From positions 62,001-126,000 of the forward strand of contig NZ_WHUF01000007.1 in NCBI RefSeq assembly GCF_009380165.1: a DNA stretch of 64,000 bases, in the 5' to 3' direction. Below the pieces are notes generated by a model that was not told the DNA's origin, did not search any database, and worked only from the letters and a program-made list of their open reading frames with translations. The number at the start of each line of letters is the position of its first letter. Positions within the stretch are counted from its first letter, which is position 1. Below, one piece after another: positions 41,331 through 53,619 of this stretch. The DNA is from Rugamonas rivuli. Its GTDB lineage: Bacteria > Pseudomonadota > Gammaproteobacteria > Burkholderiales > Burkholderiaceae_D. Both the position numbers and the translations under genes were made by a program.

Positions 41331-42002
41331 ATGACCGACGTCAGCGCAGAGGGCCAGCCGCAGCTGAGCAAACACCGTATCGAAGCCCTGATCGATGGCA
41401 TCTTTGCCGTCGCCATGACCCTGCTGGTGATCGAGCTGCGCCTGCCCGAGCATGCGCACCTGGACAGCGAGGCCGCGCTGCGCGGCGCGCTGTACGGCCT
41501 GATACCGAATCTGATTTCCTGGCTGATCAGCTTTTTCGTGCTGGCGATCTTCTGGATCGCCAACCACCGCCTGTTCAGCTATGTGCGCCACGCCGACCAG
41601 GGCTTGCTATGGCTGACCATCCTCGGCCTGGCCAGCGCCGCGCTGCTGCCGTTCGCGTCGGCGGTCAACGGCCAGTACGCGTCGATCACCGGGCAGGCGC
41701 TGTATTCGGGCGTGATGATCTGGCTCAGCGTGTCCACGCTGCTGCTGGCGCGCTACATCCACCGCCATCCCGGCCTGTGCGTGCATCCGATGTCGCTGGG
41801 CGTCTACCGCGCCACCATGGCGCGCAGCTTTGGCGTCATGCTGATCGCCGCGCTGGCCGTCGTCATCAGCTATGCGGCGCCGGGCAATGCCAACTTTGTG
41901 TTCGTGCTGATGTCCCTGATGCGTCCGCTGGGCGCGCGCATCGAGCGCCGTCATGCGCTGGCCAAGGCCAAGGCGGAAGCCGAGGCCGCAGTACAGGCCT
42001 GA
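41331..42002 (+). CDS. TMEM175 (DUF1211) family membrane protein
   Basis: 223-residue protein with six predicted transmembrane segments. The first contains HRIEALIDGIFAVAMTLLVI, the R-x-x-A-x-x-D-G-x-F-A signature of TMEM175-like channels. Bacterial members are tetrameric potassium-selective channels, so potassium leak across the inner membrane is likely. It lies 75 bp after the response regulator on the same strand and may be in one transcript with it. A GC-rich palindrome (TGAGGCCTCA, 42007-42016) at the end, shared with the convergent piuC gene, may help end transcription. Confidence 0.9.
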   Translation: MTDVSAEGQPQLSKHRIEALIDGIFAVAMTLLVIELRLPEHAHLDSEAALRGALYGLIPNLISWLISFFVLAIFWIANHRLFSYVRHADQGLLWLTILGLASAALLPFASAVNGQYASITGQALYSGVMIWLSVSTLLLARYIHRHPGLCVHPMSLGVYRATMARSFGVMLIAALAVVISYAAPGNANFVFVLMSLMRPLGARIERRHALAKAKAEAEAAVQA

Positions 42003-42013
42003 GGCCTGAGGCC

Positions 42014-42694
42014 TCAGACCTCGCTCCACTGTCGCAGCAGGTTGTGGTAGTGGCCGGTCAGGCCGACCAGTTCCGGGCAGTCGCCCAGGCGCGCGCGCAG
42101 GCTCTGGATGTTCTGGTCCAGCTCCAGCAGCAGGCTGCGGCGCATATCGTCGCGCACCATGCTCTGGGTCCAGAAGAAGGAACAGACCCGCGCCCCGCGC
42201 GTGACCGGCATGACCCGGTGCACGCTGGTCGACGGATAGACGATCAAATCCCCGGCCGGCAATTTCACCTCATGTTCGCCATAGGCGTCGGTGACGATCA
42301 GCTCGCCGCCGTCGTAATCCTCGGGATCGCACAGGAACAGCGTCGACGAGACGTCGGTGCGCAGCCATTGCCCGCTGGACGCCACGCGCCGCAGCGCGCC
42401 GTCGACGTGGTCGCCGTAGTGCTCGCCGCCCGCATAGCTGTTGAACAGCGGCGGGCAGGTGCGCAGCGGCAGCGCGGCCGAGAAGAACAAGGGGCTGCGC
42501 GCCAGCGCCGCCAGCACTTCCGCCCCCAGTTCCTGCGCCAGCGCCGAGCCTTCGGCCAGCTGGCGGTTTTGCTTGACCTGCGCGCCCTGGGCGCCGACCG
42601 TGCTGCGGCCGTCGACCCAGTCGGTCTGGTCCAGGCGCTGGCGCATGGCGGCCACCTGTTCGCGGCTCAGTACGCCGGGAATGTGCAACATCAT
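42014..42694 (-). CDS. piuC: Fe(II)/2-oxoglutarate-dependent PKHD-type hydroxylase
   Basis: 226-residue dioxygenase of the PiuC/Sbt type, linked to iron acquisition. The iron ligands are His96 and Asp98 (GDHVDGALR) and His159 (SVHRVMPVTRG), with Arg169 in place to bind 2-oxoglutarate. The start at 42694 (MMLHIPGVLS) is supported by AAGGAG seven bases upstream. It lies downstream of the Fiu-like receptor gene, a pairing also found in other proteobacteria. A strong terminator separates the two genes, so expression would need read-through or an internal promoter. The exact hydroxylated substrate is unknown. Confidence 0.92.
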   Translation of the reverse strand: MMLHIPGVLSREQVAAMRQRLDQTDWVDGRSTVGAQGAQVKQNRQLAEGSALAQELGAEVLAALARSPLFFSAALPLRTCPPLFNSYAGGEHYGDHVDGALRRVASSGQWLRTDVSSTLFLCDPEDYDGGELIVTDAYGEHEVKLPAGDLIVYPSTSVHRVMPVTRGARVCSFFWTQSMVRDDMRRSLLLELDQNIQSLRARLGDCPELVGLTGHYHNLLRQWSEV

Positions 42695-42709
42695 GATGAT
42701 ACTCCTTGC

Positions 42710-42739
42710 AAAAAAAAGCCCCGCCGGTGAGGGCGGGGC
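42710..42739 (-). terminator. Strong Rho-independent terminator between the receptor gene and piuC
   Basis: On the minus strand, GCCCCGCC-CTCACC-GGCGGGGC forms an eight-base-pair all-GC stem, followed by eight T residues. The T run ends three bases before the Shine-Dalgarno sequence of piuC. Confidence 0.88.
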
Positions 42740-42762
42740 CAGCATAACAGCTGCGCTGTCGC

Positions 42763-45138
42763 TTAGAACTTGAAGTTGGCGGTCAGGCTGGCCGAGCGCG
42801 GTGCGCCCGGGGTGTAGCGGTAGCCCGACTTGTTGATCGCCTGCACGTACTGCGTGTCGGCCAGGTTGTAGACGTTCAGGCGCAGATCGACGTGCTTGTT
42901 GACCGGGTACGAAGCCATGGCGTCGTACACCCAGTACGAATCGGCGTAGGCCGGGGTGCCGACGGCGCCGTCGGTGCCGCGCATCAGCTTGTCGCTGAAG
43001 CGGGCGCCGCCGCCGATCTGCAGGCCCATCGGCAGCGTGTACGAGGTCCACAGCGTGAACGCCTGTTTCGGCGTGTAGCTCAGCAGGTTGTCGCCGGCAG
43101 CGGTGACCACCTTGCCGGACACCACCTGGGTCGACATGCGGGTGTAGCCCGCGCTGACCAGCCAGTTGCGCAGGATTTCGCCGGTCACGCCCAGCTCGAC
43201 GCCCTGCACGCGCTTCTTGCCGGTCTGGAAGAAGTTGGCCGCGTTGTTCGGGTCGACTTCGATCTCGTTGCGCACGTCGGTGCGGTAGGCTGCGGCCGAC
43301 AGCGACAGTTTCTGCTTCAGCAGATCCCACTTGGTGCCCAGCTCGTAGCTGGTGGTGATTTGCGGATCGTAGTTCGGGTTGGACGCGCTGTTGGCGGCCG
43401 AGCTCAGCGTGAAGTTGTTGCCGCCCGGCGGCGCTTTCGACGTCGCCACCAGGGCGTAGACGCTGCTGTCGGCGGTCGGCTTGTACAGCGCCGACAGTTT
43501 GCCGTTGAGCAGGTTGTCCGAGGCCGTCAGCGAGCTGCCCAGCAGCGTGCCGACCGGGATGGTTTGCGGCGTGGCCGTGCCCTGCACCGTGACGCCGTTG
43601 TAGGTGGTGTTGTAGTGGTCCAGACGCACGCCGGCGTTGAAGATCCACTGGTCGCCCAGCTTGGCGGTGTCGAACACGTACAGGCTCTGGGTGTTGGTGG
43701 TGCCGTCGCCGCGGGCGCCGTTGCGCACGGTGCTCACCTGCGCGGCCGTCACCGGCTGGCTGCTGTCCGGATGGTAGATGCTGACCAGCGGCAGGCCGGT
43801 CGCGCCCGGCGCATTGACGTTGGTGTAGTTGGTCTGCTTCTCGTTGATCAGCTCGATACCGGCCACCACCGTGTGCTTCATGCCGGCGCCGTCGAAGTCG
43901 GCGGTGACGGTGGTCTGGTTGGTCAGGATTTCGTTCAGCTGGTCTTTGTAGTTCAGGTTGGTGCGCGCCATCATCCAGCTGTCCGGATTGGAGCCGGCGA
44001 CGACGCCGCGCAGGTTGGCGCCGGTCGACATGAACGAGGTCAGCAGGTAGTCCTGCTTGGTGCGGCCGTAGCGGGTGGTGCTTTGCAGCTTGGCGCCGCC
44101 GGCGAAGTCATGCTCGATGCGGGCGGTGAACATGTCGGCCTTGACCTTGTCGAAGTCCAGCACCGAACCGTAGAAGTTCTTCGGATCGACCGCCTTGGCG
44201 CCGGCCATGAAGTCGAAGCTCGGGCCGAACACGGCCGGCTTGCCGCCGGCGGCCGGGGTGATGACGACCGGCGCCGGCGGGGTCCAGCCCGGCAGGCCGA
44301 TGGTCAGCACGCCGCCGTCGGGGATGTTGTCCTGGCTGACGTGCAGGTAGTTCAGGTAGACGCGGGTCGGACCGTTCAGGCCGAAGGCGACCGACGGCGC
44401 GATCGCCCAGCGCTTGTTCTTGACCACGTCGCGCCCTGGATTGCCGCTGTCCTGGTCGAGCAGGTTGAGGCGGAAGGCGGTGCCGGTGTCGGCGTTGATG
44501 ACCTTGTTCAGGTCGGCGGTGGCGCGCTTCTGGCTGCCGCTGCCGACGGTGACGGAACCGAGGTAGGCGTCTTCCATCAGCGGCTTCTTGCTGACCAGGT
44601 TGATCGAGCCGGTCGGCGAGCTGCGGCCGTTGTCGGTGCCGGCCGGGCCTTTGAGCACGTCGATCTGTTCGATGTTGAAGGTGTCGCGCGAGATCGAGCC
44701 GACATCGCGCACGCCGTCCACGTAGATGCTGCTGGAGGCGTCGAAGCCGCGCATGTAGACGCCGTCGCCGGTGGTGGTGCTGCCGTTTTCGCCCAGGAAG
44801 AAGGCGCCCACGCCCGGGGTGTTGCGCAGCGCTTCGGTCAGCGTGACGGCGCCTTGCTGGTCGATCAGTTCTTTCTTGATGACGTTCAGGGTCTGGGCGG
44901 TGTCGACCAGTTTCTCGGTGTACTTGGCGGACGAGGCTTTGTCGGCCTTGAAGTCGTTGATGGCGTTGCCGGTGACTTTGACTTCCTGCAGCGTCTGGTT
45001 GCTGCCGGCCACGATGACCGGATCGACGCCGGCGTCGGCGGCGTGCGCGGCGACCGGGAGCAGCATCACGGCCAATGCCGCGCTCATTTGCTGGTTGAAG
45101 CGCGATTGCGCGTGTTTGCGACTCTTAATCATTTGCAT
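42763..45138 (-). CDS. fiu: TonB-dependent catecholate siderophore receptor (Fiu-like)
   Basis: 791-residue outer-membrane receptor. It has a signal peptide (SAALAVMLLPVAAHA), then LQEVKVTGNAINDFKADKAS as likely TonB-box region, then the plug domain (LTEALRNTPGVGAFFLGENG, GVYMRGFDASSSIYVDGVRD, IEQIDVLKGPAGTDNGRSSP). A 22-strand barrel ends in the typical aromatic terminus (SLTANFKF). The sequence looks most like Fiu-type catecholate receptors. ATG at 45138, with a second ATG two codons later. A Fur-like site lies about 120 bp upstream. The hydroxylase gene piuC follows on the same strand. Confidence 0.93.
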   Translation of the reverse strand: MQMIKSRKHAQSRFNQQMSAALAVMLLPVAAHAADAGVDPVIVAGSNQTLQEVKVTGNAINDFKADKASSAKYTEKLVDTAQTLNVIKKELIDQQGAVTLTEALRNTPGVGAFFLGENGSTTTGDGVYMRGFDASSSIYVDGVRDVGSISRDTFNIEQIDVLKGPAGTDNGRSSPTGSINLVSKKPLMEDAYLGSVTVGSGSQKRATADLNKVINADTGTAFRLNLLDQDSGNPGRDVVKNKRWAIAPSVAFGLNGPTRVYLNYLHVSQDNIPDGGVLTIGLPGWTPPAPVVITPAAGGKPAVFGPSFDFMAGAKAVDPKNFYGSVLDFDKVKADMFTARIEHDFAGGAKLQSTTRYGRTKQDYLLTSFMSTGANLRGVVAGSNPDSWMMARTNLNYKDQLNEILTNQTTVTADFDGAGMKHTVVAGIELINEKQTNYTNVNAPGATGLPLVSIYHPDSSQPVTAAQVSTVRNGARGDGTTNTQSLYVFDTAKLGDQWIFNAGVRLDHYNTTYNGVTVQGTATPQTIPVGTLLGSSLTASDNLLNGKLSALYKPTADSSVYALVATSKAPPGGNNFTLSSAANSASNPNYDPQITTSYELGTKWDLLKQKLSLSAAAYRTDVRNEIEVDPNNAANFFQTGKKRVQGVELGVTGEILRNWLVSAGYTRMSTQVVSGKVVTAAGDNLLSYTPKQAFTLWTSYTLPMGLQIGGGARFSDKLMRGTDGAVGTPAYADSYWVYDAMASYPVNKHVDLRLNVYNLADTQYVQAINKSGYRYTPGAPRSASLTANFKF

Positions 45139-45254
45139 CTTTCTTCCGAGAATGTAGGCGGCTGGCTGCGCTGAGGTGTAGCGTTCTGGCGTCTGGCTGC
45201 CGGATCATGGCGATTTAATGCGTGAGATTGTAACAACGAAGCTCACATATGTAA

Positions 45255-45273
45255 ATGCGAATTATTATCAATA
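45255..45273 (-). promoter_or_regulatory. Putative Fur box upstream of the siderophore receptor
   Basis: AT-rich sequence ATGCGAATTATTATCAATA on the plus strand; its complement contains TTGATAATAATTCGCAT, a partial match to the Fur consensus built from GATAAT hexamers. It lies about 120 bp upstream of the receptor ATG, in an otherwise gene-free 231-bp interval. Fur control of such receptors is well established; this particular site is inferred. Confidence 0.5.
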
Positions 45274-45288
45274 ACATTTCGTTATGTG

Positions 45289-45324
45289 AAAAAAGACAGC
45301 GCCCCTGGCCGTGGCCGGGGGCGC
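45289..45324 (-). terminator. Rho-independent terminator of the hybrid histidine kinase gene
   Basis: On the minus strand GCGCCCC-C-GGCC-AC-GGCC-A-GGGGCGC folds into an 11-bp stem with one mismatch, followed by TGTCTTTTTT. It starts 46 bp after the kinase stop codon and lies close to the Fur-like site of the next gene. Confidence 0.82.
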
Positions 45325-45369
45325 AGATGGTGACAAATGTAAAGATGGAGGGGAATTACAGCTGTGCGA

Positions 45370-48927
<3,558 letters not shown>

Positions 48928-49018
48928 TTCATCCTTAGTAGGCGAGGCCGGGCGAGATTGGAAAAAATATGAAAATGCTAGCAAATTCTCCTATCAAAGC
49001 CCGGCCTTGGCAACAGGA

Positions 49019-49765
49019 TTAACGCTGGGCGGCGGCGATGATCACTTCGGCGACCTTGGCCGGCTGCGAAACCATGGGCACGTGGCTGGTTTTCAGCGTG
49101 ACGGTGGTGGCGTTGAGCTTCTTGGCGAAGGCTTGCTGCAGCGCCGGCGCGATCATGCGGTCGTTGGCGGCGGCGATGTAGTAGTTGGGCTTGGTTTTCC
49201 ACGCCGCCACGGTGGTGACGTCGCCGAAGGCCTTGGAGTTGATCGGGCCCTGGGTGGCGGCGATCAGCGCGGCGGTGGCCGGCGGCACGTCCGGCGCGAA
49301 GTTCTTGGCGACCGAGTCGGCAGGCAGCCACAGGTAGCCGGCGGCGTCGGCCTGCAGCGTGGCGATGCCGGGCGGCACGGCGTAGTCCTTGCCCAGGTTG
49401 GCGGTGGCCTCGCCTTCGGACGGCGCGAACGCGGCCACATAGACCAGGGCCTTGATTTTATCGCTGGTGCCGGCCTGGGTGATGACGGTGCCGCCCCACG
49501 AGTGGCCGACCAGCACCACCTTGCCGGTTTGCGCATCGACCACGCGCTGGGTGGCGGCGACGTCGTCGGCCAGCGAGCTCAGCGGGTTCTGCACGGCCAC
49601 CACTTTCAAGCCTTTGGCCTGCAGCAGTGGAATGACCTTGTCCCAGCTGGAACCATCGGCGAACGCGCCGTGGACCAGGACGACGGTGGTGTCGGCGGCC
49701 GGGGCGGCGGCCTGGGCGGCGAATGCGGATGCCAGCAGTGCGGTAGCGATCAGGGTGCGTTTCAT
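49019..49765 (-). CDS. Exported alpha/beta hydrolase
   Basis: 248-residue hydrolase with a signal peptide (LIATALLASAFAAQAAA). The core shows VVLVHGAFADGSSWDKVIP (oxyanion-hole region), the nucleophile elbow LVGHSWGGTVITQAG, the acid-bearing YYIAAANDRMIAP and the catalytic histidine in KTSHVPMVSQPAKVAEVI. Related periplasmic hydrolases act on esters or lactones, but the substrate here is unknown. It is divergent from fnr across a 224-bp intergenic region containing palindromes. Confidence 0.88.
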   Translation of the reverse strand: MKRTLIATALLASAFAAQAAAPAADTTVVLVHGAFADGSSWDKVIPLLQAKGLKVVAVQNPLSSLADDVAATQRVVDAQTGKVVLVGHSWGGTVITQAGTSDKIKALVYVAAFAPSEGEATANLGKDYAVPPGIATLQADAAGYLWLPADSVAKNFAPDVPPATAALIAATQGPINSKAFGDVTTVAAWKTKPNYYIAAANDRMIAPALQQAFAKKLNATTVTLKTSHVPMVSQPAKVAEVIIAAAQR

Positions 49766-49832
49766 GATGTTTCCTTTCAGTTGGTGGGTTGTTTTGTTTG
49801 TTGGCGATCAAATAGTGTGCTACTTGATGTGT

Positions 49833-49846
49833 TGAACTATAGCTCA
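49833..49846. promoter_or_regulatory. Near-perfect palindrome in the hydrolase-fnr intergenic region
   Basis: TGAACTATAGCTCA is a 14-bp palindrome with a single mismatched pair. It lies 68 bp upstream of the hydrolase ATG. A second inverted pair, GCATGCAA (49857-49864) and TTGCATGC (49899-49906), lies further towards fnr. The shape of the first would suit a LysR-type (T-N11-A) or other dimeric regulator, but no such gene is adjacent. The 224-bp interval shows no further gene. Confidence 0.3.
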
Positions 49847-49989
49847 CAATTTAATCGCATGCAAGCTAAAAATTCTAAATATTTTGTGATACTTCAAGTT
49901 GCATGCAGCAAGCTGCACGGGGCGGAAATACTTGATCGGCTAACTGCGGCATCAGCCACAAATGACGACAAATGGTCTACACTGGCTGC

Positions 49990-50748
49990 ATGATACGAGA
50001 ACTTCCAGAGCTGGTCCTGCCCAGCGCCACCATCGAGATCCTCAAGGCCAGTTGCGCGACCTGCAGCATGCACCAGCTGTGTTTGCCCATGGGGCTGGAC
50101 AACAACGACATGGACCGGCTCGACCAGATCATCGGCCGCCGGCGCAAAGTTGCGCGCGGCGCCACGCTGTTCCGCATCGGCGATCCCTTCCAGAGCCTGT
50201 TTGCGATACGGCTGGGCCATTTCAAGACCTACCAGGTCAACCGCGAGGGCGCCGAACAGATCACCGGCTTCCAGATGGCCGGCGAACTGCTGGGCATGGA
50301 CGCCATCAGCACCGACCTGCACCATTGCACCGCCGTGGCGCTGGAAGACAGCGAAGTGTGCGAGATTCCTTTCGGCAGCCTGCAACAACTGCTGGCCGAT
50401 ATGCCGACGCTGCTGCGCCACTTCCACCGCATGATGAGCCAGGAAATCACGCGCGAGCAAAGCGTGATGCTGTTGCTGGGGAATATGCAGGCGACCCAGC
50501 GTTTTGCCGCCTTCCTGATCAACCTGTCGTCGCGCTACGAGGCGCGCGGCTACTCGCCGAACACCTTCCAGCTGCGCATGTCGCGCGAGGAAATCGGCAA
50601 CTACCTGGGGCTGACGATCGAGAGCATCAGCCGTTTGCTGTCCAAGTTCAAGAAGGAAAGCCTGCTGCGCGTGAGCAACCGCGAGATCGAGTTGCTCGAC
50701 GTGCCGACGCTGAAAGCCATCACCGCCGGCATGCAGACCTGTGCCTGA
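49990..50748 (+). CDS. fnr: FNR-type oxygen-responsive transcriptional regulator
   Basis: 252-residue Crp/Fnr regulator. Cysteines 22, 25 and 31 (CATCSMHQLC) plus Cys124 (SEVCEIPFGS) match the four [4Fe-4S] ligands of E. coli FNR, so this protein should sense oxygen directly. The cyclic-nucleotide-like beta-roll is followed by a dimer helix and a C-terminal helix-turn-helix whose recognition helix LTIESISRLLSKF keeps the E-x-x-S-R contact set for TTGAT half-sites. ATG at 49990 is used. Perfect TTGAT-N4-ATCAA sites stand before ccoN and before the chemoreceptor-hemN run. The gene ends exactly where ccoH ends on the other strand. Confidence 0.95.
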   Translation: MIRELPELVLPSATIEILKASCATCSMHQLCLPMGLDNNDMDRLDQIIGRRRKVARGATLFRIGDPFQSLFAIRLGHFKTYQVNREGAEQITGFQMAGELLGMDAISTDLHHCTAVALEDSEVCEIPFGSLQQLLADMPTLLRHFHRMMSQEITREQSVMLLLGNMQATQRFAAFLINLSSRYEARGYSPNTFQLRMSREEIGNYLGLTIESISRLLSKFKKESLLRVSNREIELLDVPTLKAITAGMQTCA

Positions 50749-51273
50749 TTAGTTGTCGGCCTGCAGCGTCACCTGGCGCTGCGCCGGCCAGGTCCATGCG
50801 CCGGCCAGCCGCCAGTCGCGTTTCTCGCCCTCCACCAGCACCACCCAGCGGCTGCGCTCCAGCATCGGCAGATTGATCTGGAACGCGCCGAACTCGTCCG
50901 GCTGCACCACCAGCTGGATATCCTTCTCCGGCAGCGTCGCGTGCGACAGGTGGACGAACAGCCGCTCGCTCCGGCCCTGGTCGCTGCTATTGCGCCGCAG
51001 CTGGCCGTTTAGCGTGCCGGTAGTGGCGTCGTAGCCCAGCGCCATCGACAGGCCCAGCGTCGAGGCCAGGCGGTCCCGCCGCAAGTCCTGGTTGATGGCC
51101 TTGCCCTGCTTGTAGTAATCGCCCACCACCAGCGCGTCCTGCTGCGAGTAAGCCAGATAGCCGGTGTAGCTGCCGGCCACCACCACCACGGCCGGACCCA
51201 GCATCAGCAGCCACGGCCAGCGCTGCTTCCACCACGGCGTCGTCGGCGCTTGCGCCATCATCGATACGCTCAT
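50749..51273 (-). CDS. ccoH: cbb3 oxidase assembly protein CcoH (FixH family)
   Basis: 174-residue membrane protein needed for assembly of cbb3-type cytochrome oxidase. One N-terminal transmembrane helix (PWLLMLGPAVVVVAGSYTGY) is followed by DYYKQGKAINQDLRRD, the conserved FixH stretch, and a periplasmic Ig-like domain. ATG at 51273 follows AAGGAG. It is the last gene of the cco run, 10 bp after ccoG, and its stop codon abuts that of the convergent fnr gene with no base between. Confidence 0.9.
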   Translation of the reverse strand: MSVSMMAQAPTTPWWKQRWPWLLMLGPAVVVVAGSYTGYLAYSQQDALVVGDYYKQGKAINQDLRRDRLASTLGLSMALGYDATTGTLNGQLRRNSSDQGRSERLFVHLSHATLPEKDIQLVVQPDEFGAFQINLPMLERSRWVVLVEGEKRDWRLAGAWTWPAQRQVTLQADN

Positions 51274-51283
51274 CTTGCTCTCC

Positions 51284-52669
51284 TTAGCGCGGCACGAAGA
51301 ATACCGCGTGTTCCTTCACATGCAGCGACGGCTGGTCGACTGCGGTCAGTTCGATTTCGATCTTGTTCGAGCCCGGCTGTCCGGCGCCGTGCGCGGTGCG
51401 CAGGCGGATCGGATACGCCTTGGTCTCGGTGCCTTCCACCCGCACCTCTTCCGGCGTCACCTGCGACAGCGTGGCCAGGCCGCCGACGCGGATGCGGTAG
51501 GTGTGCGCCTGCTCCGTCGTGTTCATGATCTGCAGGCGGTAGACGTTTTCGATCATGCCCTCCTCGACCTCGCGCCCCATGGCGCCGCGGTCGCGTATCA
51601 CGTCCAGCTTGAGCGGCGTACGCAGCCACAGCGCGACGCCGACCGCCGCCACGATCAGCGCCAGGATGCCGGCGTAGATCTTCACGCGGGGCCGCAGCGT
51701 GCGCTGGCGGATCTCGGTCGGCGTGTAGTGCATCATCAGCGCGCGCTCGGTGCTGTAGCGGATCAGGCCGCGCGGTTGGCCGATCTTGTCCATCACGCCG
51801 TTGCAGGCGTCGACGCAGGCGGCGCAACCGATGCACTCGTACTGCAAGCCCTTGCGGATATCGATGCCGGTCGGGCACACCTGCACGCACAGGCTGCAGT
51901 CGATGCACGAGCCGCCGTTGACCTCATCGCGCTTGCTGAGCGGCGCGCGAGGTTCGCCGCGTTCGCCGTCGTAAGTGATGATCAGCGTATCGCGGTCGAA
52001 CATCGAACTCTGGAAGCGGGCGTACGGGCACATGTACTTGCACACCTGCTCGCGCAGCCAGCCGGCGTTGCCGTAGGTGGCCAGGCTGTAGAACAGCACC
52101 CAGAACCATTCCCACGGGCCGAAGCTCAAAGTCAGCACCTCGTTGCCCAGCAGCTTGATGGGCGTGAAGTAGCCGACGAAGGTAAAGCCGGTCCACAGCG
52201 CCACCGCGCCCCAGGCCAGGTGCTTGGCGCTCTTCTTGCCGAACTTGGCCGGCGACATCGGCCGCCGGTCCAGCGCCATGCGCGCGCTGCGCTTGCCTTC
52301 GATCTTGCGTTCTATCCACAGGAAGATTTCGGTATAAACCGTTTGCGGACAGGCGAAGCCGCACCACACCCGCCCCGCCACCGCGGTGGCGAGGAACAGC
52401 AGGTAGGCGCAGATGATCAGCAGCGCCGCCAGGTAGATGAAGTCCTGCGGCCACAAGACCAGGCCGAAGATGTAGAACTTGCGCGCCGCCAGATCGAACA
52501 GCAGGGCCTGGCGGCCGTTCCACTGCATCCACGGCGTGCAGTAGAACGCCAGCTGCGTCAGCCAAACGCACAGCCAGCGCAGGCGGGCGTAGCGGCCCGA
52601 GGTTTCGCGCGGATAGATTTCCTCGCGCGCCGCATACATCTTGATGACTTGTGGTGCAGGATCGTTCAT
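51284..52669 (-). CDS. ccoG: cbb3 oxidase maturation factor CcoG (polyferredoxin, RdxA/FixG)
   Basis: 461-residue inner-membrane iron-sulfur protein. Five hydrophobic segments include the GRVWCGFACPQTVYTEIF motif. Two ferredoxin clusters are visible in SCIDCSLCVQVCPTGIDI and LQYECIGCAACVDACNGV, and a C-terminal periplasmic Ig-like domain (about 345-461) ends the protein. CcoG is proposed to reduce copper(II) for insertion into the cbb3 active site. It overlaps ccoP by 4 bp and precedes ccoH. Confidence 0.95.
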   Translation of the reverse strand: MNDPAPQVIKMYAAREEIYPRETSGRYARLRWLCVWLTQLAFYCTPWMQWNGRQALLFDLAARKFYIFGLVLWPQDFIYLAALLIICAYLLFLATAVAGRVWCGFACPQTVYTEIFLWIERKIEGKRSARMALDRRPMSPAKFGKKSAKHLAWGAVALWTGFTFVGYFTPIKLLGNEVLTLSFGPWEWFWVLFYSLATYGNAGWLREQVCKYMCPYARFQSSMFDRDTLIITYDGERGEPRAPLSKRDEVNGGSCIDCSLCVQVCPTGIDIRKGLQYECIGCAACVDACNGVMDKIGQPRGLIRYSTERALMMHYTPTEIRQRTLRPRVKIYAGILALIVAAVGVALWLRTPLKLDVIRDRGAMGREVEEGMIENVYRLQIMNTTEQAHTYRIRVGGLATLSQVTPEEVRVEGTETKAYPIRLRTAHGAGQPGSNKIEIELTAVDQPSLHVKEHAVFFVPR

Positions 52670-53619
52670 TTTGCTGCCGTGGCGGTTTCTGTCGCCGCCG
52701 CGACCGGTGAGGGTTCAACATGGTTGACGTCGTTCGACAAGCTCCACACATAGGCGGCCAATACGTGCACCTTGGCGTCGCCGAGGAAGTCCGCGAACGC
52801 CGGCATGGTGGTGCTGCGGCCCTTGCGGATGGTTTCCATGATGGTCTCGGCGCTGCCGCCGAACAGCCAGATCTTGTCGGTCAGATTCGGTGCGCCGATG
52901 GCCTGGTTGCCGGTGCCGCCCGCGCTGTGGCAAGCCATGCAGGCGCCGAACTTGTCCTTGCCGAACACCGCCTTGATCGGATCGGCGGTCGAGCCGGACA
53001 GGCTCAGCACGTAGTGGGCGACGTTTTCCACATCCTTGTCCGAACCCAGCGCCGCGCCCATAGCCGGCATCACGCCGGTGCGGCCGTGCAGGATGGTTTC
53101 CTTGATGGTCTCGGGGGCGCCGCCGAACAGCCAGTCCTTGTCGGTCAGGTTGGGGAAGCCCTTGTTGCCGCGCGCATCCGAGCCGTGGCACTGCGCGCAG
53201 TAGGTCAGGAACAGGCGTTCGCCGATGGCGTGGGCCTTGGGATCGGCCGCCACCTTTTTCAGATCCTGCTTCTGGTATTGCGCGAACAGCGGGCCGTAGT
53301 CGTTCTCGGCCTGCTTCAGCTCGGCCTGGTACTGGCCCGAGGATTTCCAGCCCAGCTTGCCGGCATAGCTGCCCAGGCCGGGATACAGGACCAGGTAGCC
53401 CAGGCTGAAGACGATGGTGATGTAGAACAGCCACATCCACCAGCGCGGCATCGGCGTGTTCAGCTCGCTCAAGTCTTCGTCCCACACGTGGCCGGTGGTT
53501 TCGCCGGCCTTGCCCTTGATCTTCGATTGCGAGAACAGCAGCACGCCGCAGCCGATGATGCCGAGCAGGGTCAGCACGACGATGTACATGTCCCAGAAAC
53601 CGTTGGTGAAATCAGCCAT
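52666..53619 (-). CDS. ccoP: cbb3-type cytochrome c oxidase subunit III (dihaem)
   Basis: 317-residue membrane-bound dihaem cytochrome c. Two transmembrane helices near the N-terminus (MYIVVLTLLGIIGCGVLLFS and MWLFYITIVFSLGYLVLYPG) are followed by two C-x-x-C-H haem sites, YCAQCHGSDA and ACMACHSAGG, each with a distal methionine (GVMPAMGAAL and TTMPAFADFL). It passes electrons to CcoO and CcoN. ATG at 53619 overlaps the ccoQ stop by 8 bp. Confidence 0.96.
   Translation of the reverse strand: MADFTNGFWDMYIVVLTLLGIIGCGVLLFSQSKIKGKAGETTGHVWDEDLSELNTPMPRWWMWLFYITIVFSLGYLVLYPGLGSYAGKLGWKSSGQYQAELKQAENDYGPLFAQYQKQDLKKVAADPKAHAIGERLFLTYCAQCHGSDARGNKGFPNLTDKDWLFGGAPETIKETILHGRTGVMPAMGAALGSDKDVENVAHYVLSLSGSTADPIKAVFGKDKFGACMACHSAGGTGNQAIGAPNLTDKIWLFGGSAETIMETIRKGRSTTMPAFADFLGDAKVHVLAAYVWSLSNDVNHVEPSPVAAATETATAAK

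Noticed and set aside
42892..45174. Long plus-strand open frame opposite the TonB receptor gene
   Set aside because: No domain or plausible start, and composition typical of an antisense shadow of a high-GC gene.
49932..49945. TTGATCGGCTAACT upstream of fnr as an autoregulatory FNR box
   Set aside because: Only one half-site (TTGAT) matches; the ATCAA half is absent.
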